A stretch of 64,000 nucleotides of DNA from Rhinopomastus cyanomelas. Its lineage: Eukaryota > Chordata > Aves > Bucerotiformes > Rhinopomastidae. Below, piece after piece: positions 22,197-32,519 of this stretch (the stretch's first letter is position 1; every line of letters begins with the position of its first letter). The stretch lies in the NCBI GenBank assembly GCA_013400115.1, contig VXBP01002360.1, positions 559,583 through 623,582 on the forward strand, given 5' to 3'. A program made the position numbers and the translations under genes. Below the pieces are notes generated by a model. That model searched no databases, was not told where the DNA came from, and saw only the letters and a program-made list of their open reading frames with translations.

Positions 22197-22490
22197 GGCC
22201 ACCCAGCTGGAAAGCAGCTTGCAGAAAGGGACCTGGTAGGGGGCTGGTGGACACCAAGCTGAACATGAGCCAGCAATGTTCATAGGGGAGTGTCCAGCTG
22301 AGCACCTCAAAACACTGTGACGATGACCAAGCAATGGCATGGGTTGCCCAGGGAGGTTCTGGAGTTCTCCTCCTTGGAGATGTTCAAGAACTCTCTGGCC
22401 CTGCTTCTGCACAACTGGCTTTCAGTGGCCTTGCTAGAGCAGGAGCTTTGGACCAGAGACCTCCAGAGGTCCCTTCAATCTGGCTAAAAC
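22197..22490 (+). mobile_element. Older CR1 (family G) with internal deletion
   Basis: GGGGGCTGGTGGACACCAAG, CTGAACATGAGCCAGCAATG, then a jump to GGTTGCCCAGGGAGGTTCTG, CTCCTCCTTGGAGATGTTCA and GACCTCCAGAGGTCCCTTC. The octamer tail is missing. Confidence 0.82.
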
Positions 22491-22607
22491 ACCTTACCTG
22501 AACCTTCACCCAGCCTCCTGGCACTGCTGCTGTGGCCAAGCTATCTCAGCAGGCTTAGATCTACCAAACCCTGCGGCTCATGTGCAAACATCCTCTCACA
22601 GTGTGTC

Positions 22608-22687
22608 TTTAGCTCTTTATTTGCCTTGTTAATTTTCTTCTTCAGGTTTTAGCTCTTTATTTACTTTCTCTGTTTTCTTCTTCAGGT
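22608..22687 (+). repeat. 40-bp imperfect tandem duplication
   Basis: TTTAGCTCTTTATTT starts at 22608 and 22648. Both units end TTTTCTTCTTCAGG, so an acceptor-like polypyrimidine-CAG is duplicated. Confidence 0.85.
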
Positions 22688-23281
22688 CAAGTGGTCTTTG
22701 ACAAACTGTCCTCTGATTTCCCTCTTCATTCACTCAAGCTGCTTGAAGCAGAGGCCTCTGTACAAGTTTATTTCCCAAGGTAACTTGCTGAAAGGAACAA
22801 AGAGTGTTGATGTGTGTTTCCTCCATCCCATTTAATTGCTTTTAGGAAAAAAACCCTGTTTTATTCTTGTCATGTGGAAAGACAATTAAAGCAGCTGCTG
22901 TTAATGGTCTTGGGTTTATGAGGAATTGTTCCCTTGCCCCAATACTTAATTCAGTAGCAATTAAAGCTGAACAAACTTTGTGAACTAATCTATTGTGTTT
23001 TCTCAGCCCAGCAGATATAATTAATGATGGATGGAAAATCAGCATCTGGATACCAAGGGTGAGGAGCAAGACCTTATGCATCGAGTTTGCAGCGAGGGAT
23101 GAGATGATAATGAAGCCAGCATGTATTACCCTGAAGAAGAAATAGAGAAACCCTGATGTCAAGCATGTGAGTAGAGATTATTTCCATCCATGTTACTGGA
23201 ATAGATGGATTCTAATCCTCCTTTGAGATCTGCTGCTGGAATGACTAAAGAAAACCTTATTTATTACCTCTTGCTTTATTA
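22688..23281. other. Unique sequence
   Basis: No feature recognised; composition is AT-leaning. Confidence 0.4.
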
Positions 23282-23670
23282 GGCTAAGGGAGCTGAGTCC
23301 CTTCAGCTTGGAAAAAAAGGAAACTGAGGGCTGACACCCTTAATGTTTATAAATATGGAAAGGTTGGGTGTCAGGAGGATGAAGCCAGGCTCTGCTCAGG
23401 GGCACCCAGTGATAGGACAAGGAGCAGTGGATGTGAGCTGGAACAGAGGAGGTTCCACATGAGTATAAGAAGGAACTTCTTCCCAATGTGGATGACAGAG
23501 CACTGGAAGGGGCTGCCCAGAGGGGTTGTGGAGTCATTTCACATTTCAAACCCTCCTGGACATGTTCCTGTGTGATTTGATTTAGGGGATCCTGCTCTGG
23601 AAAGGGGATTGGACTGGATGATCTTTTTGAGGTCTCTTCCAATCCCTAACATTCTGTGTGATTCTGTGTG
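23282..23670 (+). mobile_element. CR1 family A 3' end, about 390 bp
   Basis: GGCTAAGGGAGCTGAGTCCC, GGTTGGGTGTCAGGAGGATG, ACAGAGGAGGTTCCACATGA, and tail ACATTCTGTGTGATTCTGTG with extra TG repeats. The GGAGTCTCC box is altered (GGAGTCATTTCACATTTC). Confidence 0.92.
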
Positions 23671-24019
23671 TGTGATTATTGCTGATGTCTTCTTTAAAAT
23701 CATTGCAAATTACTGAAAGAGGTGGTGATGCAGCTACTGCCACTGATGGAACTTAAACGTGAATGGTTTTCTGGGAAGTCAATGCGTGTGTACCAGGCAC
23801 GAGTACTTTTTAGCCACATGTTAAACAAACACGATAGAAGAGCAAAAATATAATCATGAGACTGAGTTGCTTTGAGTTTACAGACTCTGCAGCAGTAATT
23901 CTGCTGCTCTGGGGAACTTTGGTGTCTTGTGTCTAAAGCCACACAAAGGTTTGGTTCTGGGATTCAGGACCCCAGAGGGATGATAACCACCTCACTTATG
24001 AAAAATGTGATGGGATTGG
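23671..24019. other. Unique sequence
   Basis: No exon or repeat seen. Confidence 0.4.
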
Positions 24020-24207
24020 TGCAGACTCCAGATTCCCCTGTGAAACCTGATCTGAACCTGCCTGGACGTGTTCCTGTGTGACTGGATCTAGGGGATCCTG
24101 CTGTGGTGGGGGGATTGGACTGGATGACCTTTTGAGGTCCCTTCCAATCCCTGATGTTCTGTGATTCTGTGCAAACACTGGATTTCCTGGTGAAACCTGA
24201 TCTGCAC
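24020..24207. repeat. Imperfect 38-bp direct repeats flanking a CR1
   Basis: 24020-24057 and 24170-24207 both begin TGCA and share TGAAACCTGATCTG; by eye 30 of 38 positions agree. The CR1 at 24058-24169 sits exactly between them. Confidence 0.7.
24058..24170 (+). mobile_element. CR1 family A tail fragment
   Basis: CTGCCTGGACGTGTTCCTGT to CCCTGATGTTCTGTGATTCT, close to the family A consensus and therefore young. Confidence 0.93.
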
Positions 24208-24461
24208 TTAACTAAGTGAACTTGTTTGTTGTTAAAAATCTATAAGAAAGATTATCAAGGTTGTCCGTGGACAACACAATGAGTTTGTAAATCATTACCA
24301 ACCCTGGTTATTTAAAAAAATGACCTGGTAACTGGTAGTGGAGGAGGTGCCAGGTTTGTTCCTGAGACTTTTTTTCCTAAATGATGGCCGTGTTCTTGGT
24401 CAGTGAAATAATTTAGGGCTTTATTTAATGCTGGCTGGCAGGAAAAGGGCATGAAGACTGT
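24208..24461. other. Unique AT-rich sequence
   Basis: Nothing recognised. Confidence 0.35.
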
Positions 24462-24906
24462 CAAATGCAGAGGAGGGCAACTAAGCTGGTGAAAGGACTA
24501 GAAGATAAATCTTATGAGGAAAGACTGAAAGAGCTGGGGCTCTTTGGTTTGAAGAAGAGGAGGCTGAGAGGAGATCTTATCGCTCTCTACAACTACCTAA
24601 AAGGATGTTGTGGAGAGGTTGGTGCTGATCTCTCCTCATAGGTGGTTAGTGGTAGAACAAGAGGGACTGGGTTCAAGTTGCAACAATAGGTTTAGACCAG
24701 ATATTAGGAAGAATTGTTTTTGCAGAAAGGTGGTCACGCGCTGGAACAGGCTTCCCAGAGAGGTGGTTGTCACCATCCCTGGATGTGTTTAGAGATCGTT
24801 TGGATGAGGTGTTGAGGGATGTGGTTTAGGGGTGAACTTGTAAGGTGGGGTAGATGGTTGGACTTGATGATCCCAGGGGTCTTTTCCAACCAGAGTGATC
24901 CTGTGC
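24462..24906 (+). mobile_element. CR1 family D 3' end, about 445 bp
   Basis: GCAGAGGAGGGCAACTAAGC, AAGAGGAGGCTGAGAGGAGA, TCTACAACTACCTAAAAGGA, GGTTTAGACCAGATATTAGG, GTTTAGGGGTGAACTTGTAA and CCAACCAGAGTGATCCTGTG. The fullest family D copy in the window. Confidence 0.92.
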
Positions 24907-25500
24907 CATTGGTGCTGCATCAGTGTTTCTGTAGCTGGCGTTGTCTGTTTATAAACCTCTTCTCTTCTCTGTCCCTCAAGAGATATTTTTCTTATCTTCA
25001 TTATGCACAACCTATGCAAAATCACTCCAAGCGTAGCAGTGCGTCCTCAGATCCTCTCAGCACATCAGTCCATCTCTCTGAGCTCATGTTTGACTCATTT
25101 ACTTCTGCAGATGTCCGAAGTAATGGGGTTAAACGTGGAGATTAGTCTGTCGGTCCTGGCACAGAAGAGTATGTCCAACATTGTGTGTCACCCGCTGCTC
25201 TGCTGAGCTTGTTCTTGCTGTCATTGCCTTTGGGAGTGCCTGTATGGGAAGAGCAAGCCTCATTGTTAGAATGTGCTGCTCACATGCTGTAAAACTCCTC
25301 TCAAGCCAGAGGGACCACGTACAGCAGGACAGAGCATGAAACCGTTTCATTACTCCTCTGTGAAAGTGCTGCTGCAAGAAAGAACTGAATTGGTTCCAAA
25401 ACACCGACCTACCTAATTATTTCTACTTGCAAGTAATATATAAATTACTTTCTCTGGCCAACACAGAGAGAGAGAACTAATGAATAAATATTTTAACTTT
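24907..25500. other. Unique sequence
   Basis: No coding exon recognised. Its end (TTAACTTTATCTCTTCAG) supplies the flank that became part of the adjacent CR1-derived minisatellite. Confidence 0.45.
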
Positions 25501-25925
25501 ATCTCTTCAGGTCTAGGTGATCCTGCTCTGGCAGGGGGATTGGACTAGATGATCTTTCAAGGTCCCTACTTTATCTCTTCAGGTCTAGGTGATCCTGCTG
25601 TGGCAGGGGGGTCGGGCTGGGTGATAGTTCAANCTTTACCTCTTCAGGTCTAGGTGATCCTGCTGTGGCAGGGGGATTGGACTAGATGATCTTTCAAGGT
25701 CCCTACTTTATCTCTTCAGGTCTAGGTGATCCTGCTGTGGCAGGGGGATTGGACTAGATGATCTTTCAAGGTCCCTACTTTACCTCTTCAGGTCTAGGTG
25801 ATCCTGCTGTGGCAGGGGGATTGGACTAGATGATCTTTCAAGGTCCCTACTTTACCTCTTCAGGTCTAGGTGATCCTGCTGTGGCAGGGGGATTGGACTA
25901 GATGATCTTTCAAGGTCCCTTCCAA
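25501..25925 (+). repeat. 72-bp minisatellite built from a CR1 tail plus its flank, six copies
   Basis: Units start with A(T/C)CTCTTCAGGTCTAGG at 25501, 25573, 25638, 25710, 25782 and 25854. The spacing is 72 bases except one unit of 65, which is disrupted (GGGGGTCGGGCTGGGTGATAG) and holds an N at 25633. Each unit is about 15 bases of non-CR1 flank plus about 57 bases of CR1 family A. Confidence 0.95.
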
Positions 25926-25956
25926 TGCCTAATGTTCTGTGATTCTGTGATCCTAT
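25864..25956 (+). mobile_element. CR1 family A tail, terminal copy of the array
   Basis: Only the last unit continues past GGTCCC into TTCCAATGCCTAATGTTCTG and TGATTCTGTGATCC, so the array grew inside one 5'-truncated insertion. Confidence 0.93.
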
Positions 25957-26837
25957 GCAGTGGAAGAGGAAATTCTTTAACTCCAGTTGTGATCTCACTC
26001 GTTACAGAAAAGCTGGTAGTTGTTGCTGCTTTGGGAGCTCAGGTCTCACAGGCTGCTGGGTGTGTGGAAAAAACTGTCCCCAGCATCAGTAACTCCCTCT
26101 CTGCCCATGTGCTCTACACAAATGCAGTGAGTGGATGTGGTCATGAGAAAGTCCAGCGCAAACAAAGCTGTCTTCCTGAAAACTTCATCAGAAATGAGGA
26201 ATCCAACCTCATCTCACACTGCAAATTTACAGGGGTCAGGAGTCGTAAAAACAGACCTACAGGGACACAGAGAACATTCTTCTTTTAAATTCTCATTCAT
26301 CAGAAAGCTAAAAGGGCAGCACACTGGGCAGAAGGGTTCTCTGAACTAACATGTTGACTCGACTTCTGAATGAATGAGTTAACGTTTTTTGTTCTCTTTG
26401 GAGATAATCCTCATTAGTCCAGTGAGTAGTCAGATTGAAAAGAAGTTGTTCCTCTGCTGAGTGGGTGCAGGTGAACACCCTTGTGCTGGGCGACATTATG
26501 AAAGGTTGGTGTTTCAGCCCTTCTTGGGAAAGTAAACAACTTCACTTCTCTTTGGGAATTCCTTTTGAGCACTTTTGTTTGAACAAAAGAGCCATCATTG
26601 GTTTCTGAGCAGCAGTGAGGGACAATCAAGGCTGCCTCCAGTGTGAAGTCAGCACTCGATGAGTCAGTGCCGTGAGCCACTGATGACTGTACAATGACAC
26701 AGGATCTCAAATTCAAGAGGGAATGTGATGGAACATGTCTCTGTATCCTTCAGCCATGTGCTATCAGATCTCAGAATTACCACGTGCTGCTCACTGTGTG
26801 GAAGCACCAGGGATTAGGGGGAGCTCCTTGTAAAACA
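25957..26837. other. Unique sequence, about 0.9 kb
   Basis: A 128-codon frame (25902-26288) begins inside the CR1 tail and matches no family I know. No splice-bounded exon is supported. Confidence 0.4.
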
Positions 26838-27432
26838 CCAGCAATGTGCTCTTGTGGCCAAGAGGGCCAACAGCATCCTGGGGTGGATCAGAAGTGGGGT
26901 GCTTAGCAGATCAAGAGAGGTTCTTCTCCCCCTCTACTCTGACCTGGTGAGATCACATCTGGAGTAGTGTGTCCAGTTCTGGGCCCCTGAGTTCCAGAAG
27001 GACACAGAGCAACAAGCAAGTGGAACATCTCCCTGATGAGGAAAGGCTGAGGGAGCTGGGTCTTTTTAATTTGGAGGAGACTAAGGGGTGACCCCATTAC
27101 TGTTGATAAACATCTGAAGGGCAGGTGTCAGGAGGATGGAGCCAGGCTCTGCTCAGTGGCATCTAATGGTAGGACAAGGGGCAGTGGGTGTGAGCTGGAA
27201 CAGAGGAGGTACCATATCAATATCAGAAGGATCTTCTTCACCATTAGGGTGACAGACCCCTGGAAGGGGCTGCTCAGGGGGCTTGTGGAGTCTCTTTCTC
27301 TGGAGACGTTTAAAACCCTCCTGGTCATGTTCCTGTGTGACTGGATCTAGGGGATCCTGCTGTGGCAGGGGGATTGGACTAGATGACCTTTTGAGGTCCC
27401 TTCCAATCCCTGATGTTCTGTGATTCTGTGAC
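26838..27432 (+). mobile_element. CR1 family A 3' end, about 595 bp
   Basis: CACCAGCAATGTGCTCTTGT, GATCAAGAGAGGTTCTTCTC, CCCTGATGAGGAAAGGCTGA, GGACAAGGGGCAGTGGGTGT, and tail GATGTTCTGTGATTCTGTGA. A gap occurs near GACACAGAGCAACAAGC where the CTGGAGAGGGTCCAG box is lost. Confidence 0.94.
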
Positions 27433-28246
27433 ACACTTAAAATGTTAAAGAATCTTTCAGAGAGAGCTTACATAGAGTCATTTTCTCCCTTAGTATCCTT
27501 CCAGAGATGCAGCATGAGTTAACAAACTGTTATAAAGGCTCATTAAAGACTGAAAAAAAAAGTGAAGCACCTCCTTAAGTTTAGGTGAGGATGTTGGGTA
27601 CTTTCTGGGATGGATTGCACAGAGATGGGGGATGGGGGAGGAAATGGGCCTTTGGGGGACTGTAGAAAGGGGAAGTTCAAATATTAAAATAGTATGTTGG
27701 CAGAAGTTAGTTTGGTGAGTTCTTTAGAGGAAACCCTGCACAGATGTACGGCTTTCAGGTCTTGCAGAAAAGGAAGAACAACCCCAAACTCATGATTCTG
27801 CAGGAAGTAGTAGCATTACTGTGGCATTTTAGATTCTTGTGAGACAGATACCTGAATCCCTTCCACAACTTCATTTCTCTTGCTTCCTGACAGATAAATC
27901 TCTCTTTTTCAGCTGTTCACCTCAAATCACAGAACATCACCGCTATCTGATATTTCCTAAGCAAAACAGGGTGTTCTCCAGGCTCCCACAGTACCATCCA
28001 CTCAGCCTCTGGCTGCAGGGAAATGCACTGCTGGGGTATTACAGAGGGAAACCTCTTTTACTCTATTCTGAGTCACTGGCAGAAATAAAGGCTTCATTGT
28101 TAGAATTGTTTGCCAGCACTTTGGAGAGCTGAAATCAGCTGAAAGCATGAACTTTTCATTCCAGTGAGGAGATAGCAGGAATCACAGACTTATTTCAGTG
28201 ATTTTGGTCACATGTCTCTGCCTTTGAAAACACCCTGCATGTCTCC
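27433..28246. other. Unique sequence, about 0.8 kb
   Basis: No gene-like feature. CAGATAAATCTCTCTTTTTCAG near 27890 is acceptor-like but lacks a following donor in frame. Confidence 0.4.
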
Positions 28247-28304
28247 TAAGGATAATTTAGGGTTATGTAAAGCAGTAAGGATAATTTAAGGGTCTGTAAA
28301 GCAA
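28247..28304 (+). repeat. 29-bp tandem duplication
   Basis: TAAGGATAATTTAGGGT starts at 28247 and TAAGGATAATTTAAGGGT at 28276; both units end with TGTAAAGCA. Confidence 0.88.
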
Positions 28305-28327
28305 TAGCATCACTCATTGAATATGAT

Positions 28328-28817
28328 TCACAGAATCACAGAACATCAGGGATTGGAAGGGACCACAAAAGGTCATCTAGTCCAGTCCCCCTGTCACAGC
28401 AGGATCACCTAGATCCAGTCACACAGGAACATGTCCGGGCGGGTTTTAGACATCTCCAGAGGAGACTCCACAACCCCCCTGGGCAGCCCCTTCCAGTGCT
28501 CTGTCACCTTCACTGGGAAGAAATTCCTTCTCATATTGATGTGGAACCTCCTGTGTTCCAGCTCAGACCCTTTGCTGCTTGTCCTGTTGCTAGATGACAT
28601 TGAGCAGAGCCTGGCTCCATCCTCCTGACACCCACCCTTCACATTTTTGTAAACATTGAGGTCACCCCTCAGTCTCCTTCTCTCCAAGCTAAAGAGACCC
28701 AGCTCCCTCAGCCTTTCCTCACAAGGGAGGTGCTCTACTTCCTTCATTATTTCTGTGGCTCTGCACTGGACTCTCTCCAGCAGTTCTATGTCCTTCTTGA
28801 GCTGAGGAGCCCATAAA
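28328..28817 (-). mobile_element. CR1 family A 3' end, about 490 bp
   Basis: TTCACAGAATCACAGAACAT tail, ATCTCCAGAGGAGACTCCAC (six bases shorter than the usual AGAGAAGGAGACT), TCAGTCTCCTTCTCTCCAAG and TCTCCAGCAGTTCTATGTCC. Confidence 0.94.
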
Positions 28818-29532
28818 AGCTCCTCTTTTTTTTATGCCATGAATGTGTAGGTTTGATGGTTCTTTGGTTGTAATAACCACGTTCCTGTCTTTCCTAGATC
28901 TGTGTGGCAGATAATCCCACCAGACATCAAAGAAATCTTGTTCTAATTCATTATTTCCTATCTTCTGTATCTCATTAGTTAAAAGTCTGATTTGCCTGGG
29001 CAGAACTTCGATTACGGGGTTCAGGAACAGCCCCAATAAGCTTGTTTTGCTGTTGCCTTAAACCCTGAGTAGCCAATTTGGGGGTTTTAAAGCTCTAACA
29101 GTGACACACAAATGTGGTGGCAGCAGTTCAAATTAATTTTGCCTGGTTATGAGTAAGAGAAACAGAAGAAGGTTTTTGTTTAATAATGGCTCTGCGCTCA
29201 TCAGCGATCAGTCAGTGACGCCAGCTCCCTCATTCAGCAGAATTCAAGTGCAAGAATAATCCCATTGAAACCCAAAATCACTGACACTATTTCGGAAGAA
29301 TGTACTGTTTCAGATTAGATCCAATAAAGCTCTTGGATAGCTAATAATTAGGTGTGTCAGCCCTATAGCTCTCCCCAAATAGAAGCCAAAACCTCACCCA
29401 GAGCTCCCTATGGAGTGGACAAGCCAAGTCAAGTATCTCCAAATGGGATCTGTAAAAGGCTACAGCGGGAAAGGTGAGAGGAAAGGGGCTCTTTCTGAAA
29501 TCTTGGAGGTTTAGGTAGATTCCTAACTGCAC
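28818..29532. other. Unique sequence, about 0.7 kb
   Basis: Nothing recognised. Confidence 0.4.
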
Positions 29533-29685
29533 AGAGGGGGTTGTGGAGTCTCCTCCTCTGGAGATGTTTGTAACCCATGTGGATGTGTTCCTGTGTGACT
29601 GGATCTAGGTGATCCTGCTGTGGTGAGAGGATTGGACTAGATGATCCTTGGAGGTCCCTTCCAATCCACAATGTCCTGTGATTCT
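29533..29685 (+). mobile_element. CR1 family A tail fragment
   Basis: GGGGGTTGTGGAGTCTCCTC to CCACAATGTCCTGTGATTCT. It contains GTGAGAGGATTGG where GCAGGGGGATTGG is usual. Confidence 0.92.
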
Positions 29686-30246
29686 TGGTTTTCAGAGGAA
29701 ATGTTCAGCATGCAGCTCTGAACAACTGCCTGAATGTAGATACAGAGCATCAAAATGATGGAGGTAGCTACTTTGCCCTGGGATTTTCCTTCTCTTTAAA
29801 GAGCTGATCAGTTTTAGCCCCTTCCTTGTTTAAATCTGATCAGGATTAAGAATCTCAAGGAAGTCACAAAAATCTGAAGCGAAGTTTATTGCAGAGATAC
29901 TGAGAGTATCTCCATATGTCAGAGAACTGAGAGCTCTGTGACTTGGCTTCATTCCACAGCTGATCTCCACCAAAGTTGTTCAGGGGCCACCCCCCTCCTT
30001 TTCACGTGTTCTTGTCATTTTGTTCTTTAAATGCTTGATGGATGATTCATAAAGTTCCTTGTTTTACACGCAGGCACTATTACAAATATCTACATAAAAC
30101 GCAAGTGGTTTGGATGGTGACGTGCTGCTGTGGAAGAGTCATCCCTCCTTCACGTTTCAAAATGAAAACAGATCCAAAGAACTCTTAATAGTCACAATTC
30201 TTCCTCCTATTCTTTTTAAAAGCTTAAATAAGGGAACCTAATGTGA
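29686..30246. other. Unique sequence
   Basis: AT-rich toward 30.2 kb; no feature recognised. Confidence 0.4.
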
Positions 30247-30310
30247 TCACAGAGTCACTCTGATTTGGAAAAGACCCTTGGGGTCCTCAAGGCCAACCAT
30301 CAACCACATC
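30247..30310 (-). mobile_element. Older CR1, tail part, split by a younger CR1
   Basis: TCACAGAGTCACTCTGATTT, AAGACCCTTGGGGTCC and GGCCAACCATCAACC. It probably resumes at 30473. Confidence 0.75.
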
Positions 30311-30472
30311 CACAGAATCAAAGACGATTAGGGATTGGAAGTGACCTCGAAAGATCATCCAGTCCAGTCTCCCTGCCACAGCAGGATCCCCTAGATCCAG
30401 TCACACAGGAACATGTCCAGGTGGGTTTTAAATGTCTCCAGAGAAGGAGACTCCACAACCCCCCTGGGCAAC
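30311..30472 (-). mobile_element. CR1 family A inserted into an older CR1
   Basis: CACAGAATCAAAGACGATTA, CAGTCTCCCTGCCACAGCAG, GTCTCCAGAGAAGGAGACTC and CCCCCTGGGCAACC, bounded on both sides by older CR1 sequence. Confidence 0.88.
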
Positions 30473-30640
30473 CCCAAGCTGTCCTTAAACACCTCCAGGA
30501 ATGGAAACTCCACGACTGCCCTGGGCAGTCCATTCCAGAGTCTGATCAACCCTACTCTACAAAGTTCACCCCCAAACCGTGTCCCTCAACACCACATCTA
30601 AATGCTCTTTAAACACTTCCAGGGTTGGTGACTGAAGAGA
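30473..30640 (-). mobile_element. Older CR1, inner part, after the insertion
   Basis: AGCTGTCCTTAAACACCTCC, CTGCCCTGGGCAGTCCATTC, AGTTCACCCCCAAACCGTG (family D-like complement) and ACACTTCCAGGGTTGGTGAC. May contain two collapsed fragments. Confidence 0.75.
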
Positions 30641-30656
30641 TGGACCCTTGCAGAAA

Positions 30657-30735
30657 ATCATAGAATAAATCATAGAATAATGGAATGGTCAGGGTTAGAA
30701 GGAACTTCTGGAGATCATCTAGTCCAGTTGGTCTG
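30657..30735 (-). mobile_element. CR1 tail fragment
   Basis: AATCATAGAATAAATCATAG with a duplicated octamer, then GGTCAGGGTTAGAAGGAACT and GAGATCATCTAGTCCAG. Confidence 0.8.
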
Positions 30736-30821
30736 GAACTGTAGTCCAGTCTACTACAGTTCTGTCCTTTAAAGAAAAGTCTCTGCAGAAGCCAACACAG
30801 TTAGTAGTTGTATGGGAATCA

Positions 30822-30957
30822 TGGACTCTCCTCTGGAGATGTTTGAAACCCACCTGGGTGTGTCCCTGTGCGACTGGATCTAGGGGATCCTGCTGTGGCA
30901 GGGGGGTTGGACTGGATGATCTTTCGAGGTCCCTTCCCATCCCTAATGGTCTGTGAA
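30822..30957 (+). mobile_element. CR1 family A tail fragment
   Basis: ACTCTCCTCTGGAGATGTTT to CCCATCCCTAATGGTCTGTG. Confidence 0.92.
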
Positions 30958-31682
30958 AGACGGAGGCACGCTTGAACCCAGCAATCCCCGAGTGCCCGTT
31001 TGGCACTTTCTATAATCTCCTCACACAGCGAAGACCTTTGTTTCCCTTCAGAGGATGCTGAGGATTTCTGCAGGTTTAAAATACATCATAACTAAAAAAA
31101 ACCCACCCCAACAACAAAGAAACACCCCGGTGTACCAAACTGCCTGCGTGCTTCCTTTTAATTAAGTTCTGCAGCTCCTCATCTGAGGTGCAATTTCTTG
31201 ACTAGAATAGAGAGAGTTCATTGCCAAACCCTTGGCAAGGCTATTTATGTCTTTCCTTCGCTCGTCGTGTAGCCACATGCAGGGCAAAGAGACTATTGGA
31301 CTAAGGTGGATGTGGAGGGGGGAAAAAACACCCCAACCAGCCTGTGTTTGTTCCTTTTGGAGATGGGAGTTTATTTATAAACCACACAGATGGCTTCTGG
31401 TTCCGCCTCAAAAACTCTTGAAAATAATTAAACAAACGTTGCTTGATGCTGAATTGTAACAGAAATGGAAGAAGTGAATTTCTCTTTATCCAGCGTGAGT
31501 GTAGGTAGGAGGTGGTGGTGATGTGCAAACCGTTAGGGATTGAGACAATGAGGTCTTAATTGCTGGGTGGAAATGGGTTCTGTGGCCCTATCTGGTTCCT
31601 AGGTCTTTTCTCAAGCGTCTATCTGATTTGAGAGTATGGCTTGCAGCAGGGTTCTGAACTCTGTCCAGACTCCCAGCATCTC
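30958..31682. other. Unique sequence, about 0.7 kb
   Basis: No exon or repeat recognised. Confidence 0.4.
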
Positions 31683-31765
31683 TTTGGCTGGAATAGACCT
31701 TTAAGATCATCAAGTCCAACCATTAACCCAGCACTGCCAGGTCACCACTAAACCTAAATGTCCCC
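31683..31765 (-). mobile_element. Older CR1 tail fragment
   Basis: TTTGGCTGGAATAGACCTTT, AAGATCATCAAGTCCAACC and CCAGCACTGCCAGGTCACC. The octamer itself is lost. Confidence 0.78.
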
Positions 31766-31828
31766 TTGGTGGTTTGCAGCTCCCTCCATCTCAGCAATCC
31801 GAGGTGCAGGTTCTGATGTGTTGTTCAC

Positions 31829-32003
31829 AGAATCCCAGAACATTAGGGATTGGAAGGGACCTCCAAAGATCATCCAGTCCAGTCCCCCTACCACAGCAGG
31901 ATCCTCTAGATCCAGTCACACAGAAACATGCCCAGGTGGGTTTGAAATGTCTCCAGAGAAGGAGACTCCACAACCCCCTTGGGCAGCCCCTTCCAGTGTT
32001 GTT
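31829..32003 (-). mobile_element. CR1 family A 3' end
   Basis: CACAGAATCCCAGAACATTA, CCACAGCAGGATCCTCTAGA and CCCTTGGGCAGCCCCTTCCA, truncated at CCAGTGTTG. Confidence 0.93.
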
Positions 32004-32519
32004 GATTTAACAGAAAAGGTTTAGAGCAGTTCCTGGACCTTGGAGTTTCTTTTTTGCTCTACAATCTGTTGGGTTTTTTCCCCAGTTTTCCATAACTTGT
32101 GTCATGGCTCCAGCCCCTCCATCTCTTGTGTTGTCAGGCTAAAACCATGTGTGGGCATGAGCTTTGCCAAGAGTCATCTGAAGGCAGGTGTAAGTACATT
32201 TTGCTTGAAATCCCTGTCCAACCCTGTTTCAAACCCTGTGTCCACACTCTGTACCAGTCCATTCATAAGAACTTATGAAACAAGGCAGAGCTGCACACTT
32301 ACTATTTCCAGCCTTCCTTAGCACCTCCTACCACTCTAAAGCACGTTTGTGATTTAATAGCTTGGTGAGGAAAGCCCTGAAGAATGTGTAAGAGCAGATC
32401 ACTCCATGTCTTTTTAGGAGAACTCTTCTTTTTTTTAATAGATTTTCAGTGCCTGGAGCTTGATTTTTCCAACCAGTCAGGCATCAAACTGTTTGTTTTC
32501 TCTTGTTTATGTTAAAATT
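32004..32519. other. Unique sequence
   Basis: Nothing recognised. Confidence 0.4.

Noticed and set aside
25501..25925. Regular repeats resembling a CRISPR array
   Set aside because: There are no unique spacers: whole 72-bp units repeat, and they derive from a LINE tail in a vertebrate genome.
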